From NCBI RefSeq assembly GCF_036067295.1, contig NZ_CP107954.1, positions 1,488,001 through 1,552,000 of the forward strand: 64,000 nt of DNA. The letters are read 5' to 3'. The stretch is from Kribbella sp. NBC_00382 (GTDB lineage Bacteria > Actinomycetota > Actinomycetes > Propionibacteriales > Kribbellaceae). The translations under genes and the position numbers were made by a program. Below are positions 33,790 through 43,001 of the stretch, piece by piece (positions within the stretch are counted from its first letter, which is position 1; each line of letters starts with the position of its first letter). Under the pieces are notes generated by a model. That model saw only the letters and a program-made list of their open reading frames with translations. It had not been told where the DNA came from and ran no database searches.

Positions 33790-35202
33790 ATGGTGAAGGC
33801 AGCGGGGTCGACCAGGTCGAAGGCGGCGGGCAAGTCGCCGTTCGCGTGTAGCGAGTGTGGCTGGACGACGGCTCGCTGGATCGGGCGATGTGGTGAGTGC
33901 CAAGCGTGGGGGACGGTCGCCGAGGTCGGCGCCCCCAAGGCTGCCCGGATCACCGCTGGCCCGGTGTCTTCTCCAGCGATGCCGATCAGCAAAGTGTCCG
34001 CGGTCGAGGCCGAGTCGCGCCCAACCGGGATCGGCGAACTCGACCGGGTGCTCGGCGGCGGGGTCGTCCCAGGCGCCGTCATCCTGCTCGCAGGCGAGCC
34101 CGGCGTCGGCAAGTCGACGCTCCTGCTGGAGGTCGCGGCACAGTCGGCCCGCCGAGGACAACGCACGTTGTACGTCTCCGGCGAAGAGTCAGCCGCGCAG
34201 GTCCGGCTTAGGGCGGGCCGCACAGACGCGTTGGTGGACGAGCTGTTCCTAGCGGCCGAGACAGACCTCGGAGCCGTCGTCGGCCAGGTGGATGCGGTCG
34301 ACCCGAGCTTCCTGGTGATCGACTCCGTACAAACGATGGCCCACCCCGAGGTCGACGGCGCTCCGGGCGGCGTCACCCAGGTCCGCGAGGTGACGGGCGC
34401 CCTGGTCCGACTGGCGAAGGAACGCAACATCGCCGTCGTGCTCGTCGGCCACGTCACCAAGGACGGCGCGATCGCCGGCCCGCGGATGCTCGAGCACCTG
34501 GTCGACGTCGTGCTCGCGTTCGACGGCGACCGGCACTCCGGCTTCCGGATGGTGCGCGCGACCAAGAACCGCTTCGGCCCATCCGATGAGGTCGGCTGCT
34601 TCGACATGGTCGACACCGGCATCGTCGAGGTGAGCGACCCGACCGGCCTGTTCGTGTCCGAGCACGCCGAGCCCGTCGCGGGGACGTGTGTGACCGTGAT
34701 GATGGAAGGACGCCGGCCGTTGCTGGCCGAAGTACAGGCTCTGGTCGGGCCGTCGGCGGCGCCACAACCTCGGCGTACGACGTCAGGCTTGGAGTCGTCG
34801 CGGGTCGCGATGGTGCTGGCCGTGCTGGGCAATCGCGCGGGGCTGAAGCTGACCGACCAAGAGGTGTACGTCGCGACCGTGGGCGGGGTGAAGATCACCG
34901 AGCCCGTCGCGGATCTCGCGGTCGCCATCTCGGTCGCGTCGTCGGTGATGGACAAGCCGATCCATCCCGGCCTGATCGCGATCGGTGAGGTCGGCCTCGC
35001 GGGCGAGGTGCGTCGCGTCGGCGGCCTGGAGAAACGGCTGGCCGAGGCCGCCCGGCTCGGCTTCACCAAGGCGATCATCCCGGCCGACGTCCCGAACCGG
35101 TCCAAGGACTCCAAGCCGATGGACATCGAGGCCAAGTACGGCCTGCGCACCTTCGCAGCCGGTGACATCCGCGCCGCCCTCACCGCCGCCGGCCTCACCT
35201 GA
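33790..35202 (+). CDS. radA: DNA repair protein RadA
   Basis: 470 residues. N-terminal zinc finger (Cys20, Cys23, Cys34, Cys37), RecA-like core with Walker A GEPGVGKST (Lys108), the RadA signature KNRFG (259-263), and a C-terminal Lon-protease-like domain ending GLRTFAAGDIRAAL. RadA is a DnaB-like helicase that drives branch migration during recombination. Location upstream of disA matches the common radA-disA link, here with two genes between. Confidence 0.95.
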   Translation: MVKAAGSTRSKAAGKSPFACSECGWTTARWIGRCGECQAWGTVAEVGAPKAARITAGPVSSPAMPISKVSAVEAESRPTGIGELDRVLGGGVVPGAVILLAGEPGVGKSTLLLEVAAQSARRGQRTLYVSGEESAAQVRLRAGRTDALVDELFLAAETDLGAVVGQVDAVDPSFLVIDSVQTMAHPEVDGAPGGVTQVREVTGALVRLAKERNIAVVLVGHVTKDGAIAGPRMLEHLVDVVLAFDGDRHSGFRMVRATKNRFGPSDEVGCFDMVDTGIVEVSDPTGLFVSEHAEPVAGTCVTVMMEGRRPLLAEVQALVGPSAAPQPRRTTSGLESSRVAMVLAVLGNRAGLKLTDQEVYVATVGGVKITEPVADLAVAISVASSVMDKPIHPGLIAIGEVGLAGEVRRVGGLEKRLAEAARLGFTKAIIPADVPNRSKDSKPMDIEAKYGLRTFAAGDIRAALTAAGLT

Positions 35203-35354
35203 GCGGCAGAGCTGGACCCTGTGGTCCAATTCACAGCCGCGGTGTGACGGTGAGACGGGTATCTACGCGCCAGTAGTAAGGAACGTATTCTGAGGGTGCC
35301 CCCAAACAACGGCCACCCGACCCAGGCCGTCCCCCTCCCGGAGGAGCACGCGAG

Positions 35355-36293
35355 ATGACCGGTTCCAGAGTTGTCGCCCTCGGCCATTACCAGCCCGAGC
35401 GGGTGCTCACCAACGCCGAACTGTCCACCATGGTCGAGACCAACGACGAGTGGATCCAGAGCCGGGTCGGGATCAAGGAGCGCCGGATCGCGGCGCCGGA
35501 CGAGCAGGTCGACGAGATGGCCTGGCGGGCCGCCGAGAAGGCCGTCGCCAATGCCGGCATCGACACCGCCGAGATCGACCTGGTCGTCGTCGCAACCTGT
35601 ACTGCGCTCGACCGCTCCCCCAACATCGCCGCCCGGGTGGCCGCCCGGCTCGGTCTGGGCAGCCCGGCCGCGCTCGACGTGAACACCGCCTGCTCCGGGT
35701 TCAGCCACGCGCTGGCGACGGCCGACCACGCGATCCGCGCGGGTGCCGCCTCCAAGGCGCTGGTGATCGGCGTCGAGAAGCTGAGCGACTTCACCGACTG
35801 GACCGACCGGACCACCTGCGTGCTGATCGGCGACGGCGCCGGCGCGGCGGTCCTGGTCGCCAGCGATGAGCCGGAGGTCGGCCCGGTCGTCTGGGGCTCG
35901 GTGCCGGAGATGTCCGACGCGGTCCGGATCGAGGGCCGCAACGGCACGTTCGCCCAGGAGGGTCAGAGCGTCTTCCGCTGGACCACCACCCAGCTGCCGG
36001 TGATCGCCCGGCAGGTCTGCGAGAAGGGTGGCGTCACGCCCGAGGAGCTCGGCGGCGTCGTGCTGCACCAGGCCAACCTGCGGATCATCGAGCCGCTGGC
36101 CAAGCGGCTCGGCGCGGTCAACGCGGTGATCGCCCGCGACGTGATCGAGTCCGGCAACACCTCGGCCGCGAGCATCCCGATCGCCTTGTCCAAGCTAGTC
36201 GAGCGGCGCGAGATTCCGGTCGGGGCGCCGGTGCTGCTGTTCGGGTTCGGCGGCGGCCTGTCGTACGCCGGACAGATCATCCGCTGCCCGTAG
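35355..36293 (+). CDS. Beta-ketoacyl-ACP synthase III (FabH-like)
   Basis: 312 residues; GGAGGAG lies before the ATG. The catalytic triad is in place: Cys113 (NTACSGF), His238 (VLHQANLRI) and Asn268 (ESGNTSAAS), with the GFGGGLSYAGQII end. It condenses an acyl-CoA starter with malonyl-ACP. No acyl carrier or other fab gene is adjacent, so it may be an accessory KAS III rather than the housekeeping enzyme. Confidence 0.88.
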   Translation: MTGSRVVALGHYQPERVLTNAELSTMVETNDEWIQSRVGIKERRIAAPDEQVDEMAWRAAEKAVANAGIDTAEIDLVVVATCTALDRSPNIAARVAARLGLGSPAALDVNTACSGFSHALATADHAIRAGAASKALVIGVEKLSDFTDWTDRTTCVLIGDGAGAAVLVASDEPEVGPVVWGSVPEMSDAVRIEGRNGTFAQEGQSVFRWTTTQLPVIARQVCEKGGVTPEELGGVVLHQANLRIIEPLAKRLGAVNAVIARDVIESGNTSAASIPIALSKLVERREIPVGAPVLLFGFGGGLSYAGQIIRCP

Positions 36294-36329
36294 TACGGGC
36301 CTGGACCCCGGAGCTGCCAGCCTGAGCGC

Positions 36330-36797
36330 ATGAGTCAGTTCGAGCTGGAGACCCGGTACCACCTGCACTCGCCGGGTGGAGCGGTGCAGTTGGCGATGTA
36401 CCGCTGTGCGGCGTACGCGACCGTGGTCGGGCTGTTCGTGCTGCTCGGCTCCAACTGGCTGGACCGCAGGATCATCACCAGGTCGGCGACCGGGGTGACC
36501 CAGGAGCACCTGCATCGCACCGGGCTCGACCTCTACGTCCAGGAGCCGCTGGCGCTCGTGCCGTACCTGGCCGCACTGGTGTTGGCCGTCGCGCGGCCGC
36601 CCCAACGGCTCTCCTCGTTGGGCGCCGCGATCGCCGGTCTCGCGGTCGTCGTCCTGACCCTTCCGCTCGCGATCGAAGACCACACGAGCGGCGACACGCG
36701 GTACGACGACAGTTGGTCACCTGTTATCGGATTGGTGATCGTGTTGTGGCTGGTGCTGGCCGGAATCGCCGTCCAGGCCCGCCGGGTGGCCAAATAG
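36330..36797 (+). CDS. Small membrane protein (4 TM), unknown
   Basis: 155 residues with four hydrophobic segments ([64 protein letters not shown]). A loop between TM1 and TM2 holds a charged stretch ([15 protein letters not shown]). No family recognised. It lies between the KAS III gene and disA on the same strand. Confidence 0.65.
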   Translation: MSQFELETRYHLHSPGGAVQLAMYRCAAYATVVGLFVLLGSNWLDRRIITRSATGVTQEHLHRTGLDLYVQEPLALVPYLAALVLAVARPPQRLSSLGAAIAGLAVVVLTLPLAIEDHTSGDTRYDDSWSPVIGLVIVLWLVLAGIAVQARRVAK

Positions 36798-36844
36798 CGC
36801 TCAGCCCGGACCTGCACGATGCGGTTGCACGATGCGATGCACGT

Positions 36845-36858
36845 GCGTTTGCAAACGC
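36845..36858. promoter_or_regulatory. Perfect palindrome upstream of disA
   Basis: GCGTTTGCAAACGC is its own reverse complement and resembles LacI-type operators. It lies 83 bases before the disA start, within a stretch that also repeats TGCACGATGC twice. Probably regulatory; the binding protein is unknown. Confidence 0.4.
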
Positions 36859-36940
36859 GACCGGATCGCCGCAGCCGCTGCGGCCGCAAAGCCGGTGGTG
36901 CGGTCACGCCGGGGCCGCGCGCCGCATAGACTCAGGGACC

Positions 36941-38035
36941 GTGGCCCCGAATTCCGACAAGAACAGCACCAACGCCCGGATGCGTGCGACCCTCGCCGCG
37001 GTGGCGCCTGGTACCGAACTGCGTGAAGGCCTGGAACGGATCCTGCGGGGCCGGACCGGCGCCCTGCTGGTGCTCGGCCAGGACAAGGTGGTCGACTCCA
37101 TCTCCACCGGCGGCTTCGAGATCGAGGTCGAGTTCACCGCGACCGGCCTGCGTGAGCTGAGCAAGATGGACGGCGCGATCATCCTCGACCGCGACATGTC
37201 CCGGATGCTGCGCGCCGCCGTGCACCTGATGCCGGACCCGTCGATCCACACCGAGGAGACCGGCACCCGGCACCGCACCGCCGACCGGGTCGCCCGGCAG
37301 ACCGGCTTCCCGGTCATCTCGGTCTCCCAGTCGATGCACATCATCGCCCTGTACGTCGACGACCAGCGCTACGTGCTCGAGGACTCCGGCGCGATCCTGT
37401 CCCGGGCGAACCAGGCACTGGCCACTCTCGAGCGCTACAAGCTGCGCCTCGACGAGGTGTCCGGCACGCTGTCCGCGCTCGAGATCGAGGACCTGGTCAC
37501 GGTTCGCGATGTCGCCGCCGTCGCCCAGCGGCTGGAGATGGTCCGCCGGATCGCCACCGAGATCGACGGGTACGTCGTCGAGCTCGGCACCGACGGCCGG
37601 CTGCTCACCCTGCAGCTCAACGAGCTCGTCGCCGGTGTCGCCGGTGAGCGCGAACTCGTCGTCCGCGACTACCTGCCGCCCGCGGCCGGCCGTCGCCCGA
37701 AGACGGCCGAGGACGTCCTGCTCGAGCTCGACGCCGTCAGCCCGACCGATCTGCTCGACATCGGCCAGGTCGCCCGCGCCCTGCAGCTCGGTGGCGCCGA
37801 GCAGCTCGACGCGGCCGTCACCCCGCGCGGCTACCGCCTGCTGGCCAAGGTGCCGCGCCTGCCCGGCGCTGTCATCGACCGCCTGATCGAGCACTTCGGC
37901 CACCTGCAGAAGCTGCTCGCCGCGAGCATCGACGACCTGCAGACGGTCGACGGCGTCGGTGAGAACCGCGCCCGCACGGTCCGCGAGGGCCTGTCCCGCC
38001 TCGCCGAGTCCAGCATTCTCGAGCGCTACGTCTAG
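36941..38035 (+). CDS. disA: DNA integrity scanning protein DisA (diadenylate cyclase)
   Basis: 364 residues from GTG 36941, preceded by AGGGA. The DAC domain has both catalytic motifs: Asp77-Gly-Ala and Arg110-His-Arg. Then comes the DisA linker helix bundle and a C-terminal helix-hairpin-helix DNA-binding part ([20 protein letters not shown]). It makes c-di-AMP from two ATP and is inhibited when bound to branched DNA. A strong terminator follows. Confidence 0.95.
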   Translation: MAPNSDKNSTNARMRATLAAVAPGTELREGLERILRGRTGALLVLGQDKVVDSISTGGFEIEVEFTATGLRELSKMDGAIILDRDMSRMLRAAVHLMPDPSIHTEETGTRHRTADRVARQTGFPVISVSQSMHIIALYVDDQRYVLEDSGAILSRANQALATLERYKLRLDEVSGTLSALEIEDLVTVRDVAAVAQRLEMVRRIATEIDGYVVELGTDGRLLTLQLNELVAGVAGERELVVRDYLPPAAGRRPKTAEDVLLELDAVSPTDLLDIGQVARALQLGGAEQLDAAVTPRGYRLLAKVPRLPGAVIDRLIEHFGHLQKLLAASIDDLQTVDGVGENRARTVREGLSRLAESSILERYV

Positions 38036-38054
38036 AACTCCCCGTACTACGCAG

Positions 38055-38097
38055 CGCGGCGCCGGCTGACCTTTGTCAGCCGGCGCCGCGTTTCTTT
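38055..38097 (+). terminator. Rho-independent terminator after disA
   Basis: Perfect 16-bp arms (CGCGGCGCCGGCTGAC and complement) around CTTT, followed by TTTCTTT. Confidence 0.88.
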
Positions 38098-38137
38098 GCG
38101 CCGGGACTTGCCGGGACTTGCCTGGTCTGCCGTCGAA

Positions 38138-38148
38138 GAGTAATACTC
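38138..38148. promoter_or_regulatory. Putative PadR operator
   Basis: GAGTA-A-TACTC inverted repeat, 22 bases before the padR start, in an AT-rich patch. Just upstream CCGGGACTTG is tandemly duplicated (about 38,101-38,120). Confidence 0.4.
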
Positions 38149-38170
38149 CAGATGGAATAGTTCGTACGGA

Positions 38171-38761
38171 ATGATCGGAGTGGGTGATTTGGCCGCCTTG
38201 ACGCCACTGGCGATCGCGGTCCTGGCGTTGCTGGCCGAGCGGCAGATGCACGCGTACGAGATGTACCAAGTGCTGCTGCAGCGGCGGAACGACCGGCTGG
38301 TCAAGGTCAAGCCCGGCTCGCTCTACCACACGGTCGAGCGGCTGACCGGCCAGGAACTCGTCCGCGCGACCGGCACCGAACGGGCCGGCAACCGCCCCGA
38401 GCGGACGACGTACGAGATCACCACCGCCGGCCGGGCGGCGCTCGAGGAGCGCGTACAGGCCGGGATCGAGAGCTACGAGTACGAGTACCCGCTGTTCCCC
38501 GTCGCCCTGAGCGAGGCGCACAACCTCGAGGTGATGGACGCGGCCGAGCGCTTCCGTCGCCGGCTGTGCGATCTCGACGAGGAGCTCGCCGAGGTCGAGA
38601 CCACGATCGCGGACGTGACCGAGCGGCACGTGCCGGAGCCGTTCTGGCTCGCCGCTGGTTACAACCGGGCCATCCTGGCCGCCGAGCGCGACTGGCTGAC
38701 GACCCTCCTTCAACGGATCGAGAGCAAGGATCTTTCATGGCAACACCGCAAGAACAAGTGA
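38171..38761 (+). CDS. PadR-family transcriptional regulator
   Basis: 196 residues. Winged-helix PadR domain: LAIAVLALLAERQMHAYEMY, KVKPGSLYHTVERLTGQELV, RTTYEITTAGRAALEE. The C-terminal helices are those of the Vir_act_alpha type. It overlaps the MFS gene by 25 bases and probably represses it and itself. Confidence 0.88.
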   Translation: MIGVGDLAALTPLAIAVLALLAERQMHAYEMYQVLLQRRNDRLVKVKPGSLYHTVERLTGQELVRATGTERAGNRPERTTYEITTAGRAALEERVQAGIESYEYEYPLFPVALSEAHNLEVMDAAERFRRRLCDLDEELAEVETTIADVTERHVPEPFWLAAGYNRAILAAERDWLTTLLQRIESKDLSWQHRKNK

Positions 38762-40245
38762 CACCCGACGTCCGGCCCTGGCCGGCGTTGTGGGCCCTGG
38801 TGCTGGGCTTCTTCATGATCCTGGTCGACTCCACCATCGTCTCGGTGGCGACGCCCTCGATCCTCACCGACCTGCACACCGACGTCGGCAACGTCGTCTG
38901 GGTGACGAGCGCGTACCTGCTCGCGTACGCCGTACCGCTGCTGATCACCGGCCGCCTGGGTGACCGGATCGGCCCGAAGAAGCTCTACCTGGCCGGCCTG
39001 ACCCTGTTCACGATCGCGTCGGTCTGGTGCGGGCTGACCAACTCGATCGAGATGCTGATCATCGCGCGGGTCTTCCAGGGCCTGGGCGCGTCGATGATGA
39101 CGCCGCAGACGATGGCCGTGATCACCCGGATCTTCCCGGCCAACGAGCGTGGCAAGGCGATGAGCCTCTGGGGCGCCACCGCCGGCGTCGCGACCCTGGT
39201 CGGCCCGATCCTCGGCGGCGTGCTCGTCGACGGGCTCGGCTGGCAGTGGATCTTCTTCATCAACGCCCCGGTCGGCGTGGTCGGCTTCGTCCTGGCCTGG
39301 CGGCTCGTTCCGGACCTGCCGACGCACGACCACAAGTTCGACCTGGTCGGCGTCGCGCTCTCCTCGATCGGCCTGTTCTGCCTGGTGTTCGGCATCCAGG
39401 AAGGGCAGAAGTACGACTGGGGCCAGATCAGCGGACCGATCTCGGTCTGGGGCCTGATCATCGTCGGCCTGGTGGTGATCGGGATCTTCCTGTTCTGGCA
39501 GGCGAAGAACAAGGGCGAGCCGCTGCTGCCGCTGTCGCTGTTCAAGGACCGCAACTTCTCGCTGGCCAACACGGCGATCACCACGGTCGGCTTCGCGATC
39601 ACCGCGATGACGTTCCCGCTGATGCTGTACGCCCAAAGCGTTCGCGGGCTGACGCCGACCCGGTCGGCGTTGCTGTTAGTGCCGATGGCGGTCATCTCCG
39701 GCATGCTCGCGCCGTTCGTCGGGCGGCTGACCGACCGGGTGCACCCGCGGTACCTGGCCGGCTTCGGGCTGGCCTGCTGCTCGATCTCGCTGTTCTGGCT
39801 CAGCCAGGTGATCGAGCCGACCGTCGCGATCTGGAAGCTGCTGCTGCCGATCGCGTTGCTCGGTGTCGCCAACGGCTTCATGTGGGCACCACTGGGCAGT
39901 ACTGCGACCCGCAACCTCCCGATGCACCAAGCCGGCGCGGGCGCGGGCGTCTACAATACCACGCGGCAGGTCGGTGCGGTACTGGGCAGCGCGGGCATCG
40001 CCGTACTGATGGAGTCGCGGCTGGCCACCAATCTCCCCGCAATGCAAGGGACCGTGGGCGAAGGCGGCGTCGGCAAACTGCCGGAGGCACTGCAGCAAGG
40101 CTTCAGCGACTCGATGGCGCAGGCGATCGTGCTACCGGCAGCCGTCTTGCTGATCGGCTTCGTCGCGGCATTGTTCTTCGTCAAGCCGGCATTCATGAAC
40201 AAGCCGGCCAACATCCCTGCTACCACAGGGGTTGTGGAGAACTAG
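38737..40245 (+). CDS. MFS drug-efflux transporter (DHA2/EmrB-like, 14 TM)
   Basis: 502 residues from ATG 38737 with AAGGA 6 bases upstream. TM1 carries the DHA2 motif GFFMILVDSTIVSVATPSIL, then RLGDRIGPKKLYLAG and the antiporter motif GPILGGVLVDGLGWQW. About 14 TM segments. Coupled to padR. Drug and toxin export is the usual job of such pairs. Confidence 0.9.
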   Translation: MATPQEQVTPDVRPWPALWALVLGFFMILVDSTIVSVATPSILTDLHTDVGNVVWVTSAYLLAYAVPLLITGRLGDRIGPKKLYLAGLTLFTIASVWCGLTNSIEMLIIARVFQGLGASMMTPQTMAVITRIFPANERGKAMSLWGATAGVATLVGPILGGVLVDGLGWQWIFFINAPVGVVGFVLAWRLVPDLPTHDHKFDLVGVALSSIGLFCLVFGIQEGQKYDWGQISGPISVWGLIIVGLVVIGIFLFWQAKNKGEPLLPLSLFKDRNFSLANTAITTVGFAITAMTFPLMLYAQSVRGLTPTRSALLLVPMAVISGMLAPFVGRLTDRVHPRYLAGFGLACCSISLFWLSQVIEPTVAIWKLLLPIALLGVANGFMWAPLGSTATRNLPMHQAGAGAGVYNTTRQVGAVLGSAGIAVLMESRLATNLPAMQGTVGEGGVGKLPEALQQGFSDSMAQAIVLPAAVLLIGFVAALFFVKPAFMNKPANIPATTGVVEN

Positions 40246-40901
40246 ACAATCATGAAGGCCTGGAGGGTCGAGGCGTGTCCGTCGTAGACCGCCTTGGCCA
40301 CATAGGTTCCCGGCTTCGCCTGTAGCTGTCCGGGCAGGCAGCCGGGGCGCGACCGGCGGCCGTCCCACGGGATGGTCGTGGTCGATTGCTTGCTCTTGGC
40401 AAGGATCAGGGTGGCGCGCGGAACGACCTTCTCGCAGTGTTCCGTGGTCCAGATCTGGTCCTTGCCCGAGGTGATCGTCAGCGACAGCACGGTCGGGTCG
40501 ACGGCGACCCGGCACTCGTCCCGGACGGCACTCAGCTGGATCACCAGGTTCATCGAGTTGCCCGCGGCGAGCCGCCGGGTCGCCGGTACGACGTCGATCT
40601 TCACGTCCTTGCCGGTGCAGTCGACGTCCTTCGGTGTTCCGGTGCTGGTCGGCGCCGAGGTCTTCGTCGTCTTGGTCCCCGAGGTCTTCGCGCCGGGTGT
40701 CGGCGTGGGCACGACGGTCGGGGCGGTCGAGGGGTCCTGCCCGGGGTCGCTGGCCGCGGAGTTCTTCGGGTCGTCGCCACCGCCGCCGAGCACCCGGATC
40801 AGGACGAAGAGCAGTGCCACCAGTACGACGAGCACAAGTGCGCGCCGGAACCAGTACACGCTGGCGGGCAGATGCCCGACCGGTCGGAGCAGGCTGCTCA
40901 T
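40242..40901 (-). CDS. Membrane-anchored Thr/Pro-rich exported protein, unknown
   Basis: 219 residues. A short cytoplasmic lead is followed by one TM (ALVLVVLVALLFVLIRVLGG), a Ser/Thr/Pro linker of about 50 residues (cell-wall spanning type), then a beta-rich domain with four cysteines (VDCTG, RDECRV, TEHCEK, RPGCLP) that could form two disulfides. Function unknown. It diverges from mutY and overlaps the convergent MFS gene by 4 bases. Confidence 0.75.
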   Translation of the reverse strand: MSSLLRPVGHLPASVYWFRRALVLVVLVALLFVLIRVLGGGGDDPKNSAASDPGQDPSTAPTVVPTPTPGAKTSGTKTTKTSAPTSTGTPKDVDCTGKDVKIDVVPATRRLAAGNSMNLVIQLSAVRDECRVAVDPTVLSLTITSGKDQIWTTEHCEKVVPRATLILAKSKQSTTTIPWDGRRSRPGCLPGQLQAKPGTYVAKAVYDGHASTLQAFMIV

Positions 40902-40933
40902 GCTCGCACCTTAATGTCAGGATTGTGCTCGAC

Positions 40934-41839
40934 ATGTCAGACTCGCCGCTCCTCCCCCCATCAGGCCCAGCATCGGCGCTGCACGAGCCGATCCTCGACT
41001 GGTACGCCGAGAACGCCCGCACCCTGCCTTGGCGGGAGCCCGACGCGGGCGCATGGGCGGTGATGGTCAGCGAGTTCATGCTGCAGCAGACACCGGTCGC
41101 GCGGGTGCTCCCGGCGTACGAGGTGTGGATGCGGCGCTGGCCCAAGCCGGCTGACCTGGCTGCGGAGGCTCCAGGTGAGGCTGTGCGGGCTTGGGACCGT
41201 CTGGGGTACCCCCGCCGTGCGCTGCGGCTCCATGCGGCGGCTAGGGCGATTGTGGAGGAGCACGGCGGCGTAGTACCGGATGACCACGCGGCACTGCTCG
41301 CACTGCCGGGCGTGGGGACGTACACGGCGGCTGCGATCGCGTCATTCGCCTACGGCCAGCGGCACGCGGTAGTAGACACCAATGTGCGCCGAGTCTTCGC
41401 CCGAGCCCTCACTGGAGCGGCTCAGCCGAGCATCTCGCCCACAGCCGGGGACCTGCGCCTGGCTGTCTCCGCGCTACCCGCAGACGAGTCCACTGCAGCC
41501 CGCTGGGCTGTAGCGACGATGGAGCTAGGCGCCCTCATCTGCACCGCCCGCACCCCACGCTGCGCCGACTGCCCGATCCGCGCCCAATGTGCCTGGGTCC
41601 AAGCCGGCAGCTCGCCCTACGACGGCCCACCCCGCAAAGGCCAAACCTACGAAGGCACAGACCGCCAGGTCCGCGGCCGCCTACTCGCAGTACTACGAGC
41701 CGCCCACGGCCCGGTCGCCAAGAGCGAACTGGACGCCTGCTGGCCGGAGCAGATCCAACGCGAACGAGCCCTCGACGGCTTGGTCGCCGACGGCCTCGTA
41801 GACCCAGTAGACAAAAACAGCTACCGCCTACCGGCCTGA
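40934..41839 (+). CDS. mutY: A/G-specific adenine glycosylase
   Basis: 301 residues. Catalytic Glu47 (EFMLQQTPV), helix-hairpin-helix LPGVGTYTAAAI, catalytic Asp148 (VVDTNVRRV) and the 4Fe-4S loop Cys203-x6-Cys210-x2-Cys213-x5-Cys219. The NUDIX-like C-terminal domain that reads 8-oxoG is missing, replaced by a short winged-helix-like tail (GRLLAVLRAAHGPVAKSELD). It removes adenine opposite 8-oxoG. GTG 40925 is another possible start. Confidence 0.92.
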   Translation: MSDSPLLPPSGPASALHEPILDWYAENARTLPWREPDAGAWAVMVSEFMLQQTPVARVLPAYEVWMRRWPKPADLAAEAPGEAVRAWDRLGYPRRALRLHAAARAIVEEHGGVVPDDHAALLALPGVGTYTAAAIASFAYGQRHAVVDTNVRRVFARALTGAAQPSISPTAGDLRLAVSALPADESTAARWAVATMELGALICTARTPRCADCPIRAQCAWVQAGSSPYDGPPRKGQTYEGTDRQVRGRLLAVLRAAHGPVAKSELDACWPEQIQRERALDGLVADGLVDPVDKNSYRLPA

Positions 41840-41928
41840 CCGGCCGGCCCGGACACGGCAACAGCCCGAGCGGCGAGCCGGTCGGGTGGGGTGGTGCGGC
41901 CGACCCGGGGAGCGGGCGGGGTGCTGGG

Positions 41929-41952
41929 GGCCGGCCCGGGATCGGGCCGGCC
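41929..41952 (-). terminator. GC-rich stem after the FilP-like gene
   Basis: GGCCGGCCCG and complement around GGAT, 24 bases past the stop of the leftward coiled-coil gene. No T-run, as often in actinobacteria. Confidence 0.5.
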
Positions 41953-41975
41953 TCAGCGGGTCGTACGGGTGGTGA

Positions 41976-42929
41976 TCAGTTCTTCTTGCTGCTGTTCGCC
42001 GTCGCCTCGTCGGCGTCGTCGGTGAGCAGGTCCAGCGGCATCGCCGGGCTGCCGGACAACGTGGCCAGCATCTGCCGGACGTTGGTCAGCTGCGCGTTGA
42101 TGCTGTCGCGACGCTGGGTCGCGGCGGCCAGCTCGCGCTCGGACTCGGCGCGGATCCGCTCCGACTTGTCCTTCGCGGCCGCGACGATCTCCTGCGCCTG
42201 ACGGTTGGCGTCGGCCAGCTGCTGCTGGGCCAGGCGCTCCGCCTCGGAACGGGACCGGTCGGCCTCGCGCTGCACCTGGGCCGCACGGTCGGTGACCGCC
42301 GCCAGCTGCTGCTCGGCCAGCGCCGTACGGGCCGCGAACTCCTGCTCGACCTTGCCCCGGCGCTCGGCCAGGGTGGTCTCGAAGGCAGCCGCCGCCTGAG
42401 CGGACTTGGCGCGCTCCTGCTCGTACAGAGCCTGGGCCTCGCTGCGGCGCGCGGTCGCGTCGCGCTCGGCTTCGTCACGCATGTCGTCGGCCTGGGTACG
42501 CGCCTCCTCGAGGATGCGGGCAGCCTCGGCGTCGACCTCGCTCTTCCAGTCCAGGGAGTACTGCTCGGCCTCCTTGCGGACCTTCTTGGCGTGCACGTCG
42601 GCGTCGGCGACGATCGCGTCGGCGTCGGTACGGGCCCGGGTGACCAGGTCGCGGGCCTCGTCGTCGGCCAGCGACAGGATCTTGGCGACCCGCTCACCGA
42701 ACTCGGTGAAGGTGGGCGTGCGGTCCTTGTTGTCCTCCTGGGCGGTGATGACGGCCGACTCGGCCGCATCCGTCCGGGACTGCAGCTCCTGAACGTGGCG
42801 CTGCAGCTGCTCCGACTGCTGCTGCAGTGCGGTCAGCGAGGTGGTCAGCTCACGAACGTGCTGGTCCACCTGGGCAGGCTCATAGCCACGCAGAACGGTG
42901 CGGAACGGGGTTGGGGATTCACTGCTCAT
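41976..42929 (-). CDS. FilP-like coiled-coil cytoskeletal protein
   Basis: 317 residues. The N-terminal FRTVLRGYEPAQVDQHVREL is a DivIVA-type membrane-curvature/assembly motif. The rest is almost continuous coiled coil rich in Ala, Glu, Arg and Gln (EEARTQADDMRDEAERDATA). In Streptomyces the pair FilP-Scy lies together and organises polar growth; here the next gene upstream is a larger coiled-coil protein, the same order. It is likely a filament-forming scaffold at the cell pole. Confidence 0.8.
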   Translation of the reverse strand: MSSESPTPFRTVLRGYEPAQVDQHVRELTTSLTALQQQSEQLQRHVQELQSRTDAAESAVITAQEDNKDRTPTFTEFGERVAKILSLADDEARDLVTRARTDADAIVADADVHAKKVRKEAEQYSLDWKSEVDAEAARILEEARTQADDMRDEAERDATARRSEAQALYEQERAKSAQAAAAFETTLAERRGKVEQEFAARTALAEQQLAAVTDRAAQVQREADRSRSEAERLAQQQLADANRQAQEIVAAAKDKSERIRAESERELAAATQRRDSINAQLTNVRQMLATLSGSPAMPLDLLTDDADEATANSSKKN

Positions 42930-43001
42930 GTCTTCTGATGCTCACTTCGGTGGGTGGGTGGATCACACATTGTCACTGACAAGGATCTGACTGTCACGTC
43001 C

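Noticed and set aside
33777..36068. 763-residue open frame on the minus strand across radA and the KAS III gene
   Set aside because: It is the antisense shadow of two clear genes; no ribosome site, low-complexity Ser/Thr/Arg composition and no domain.
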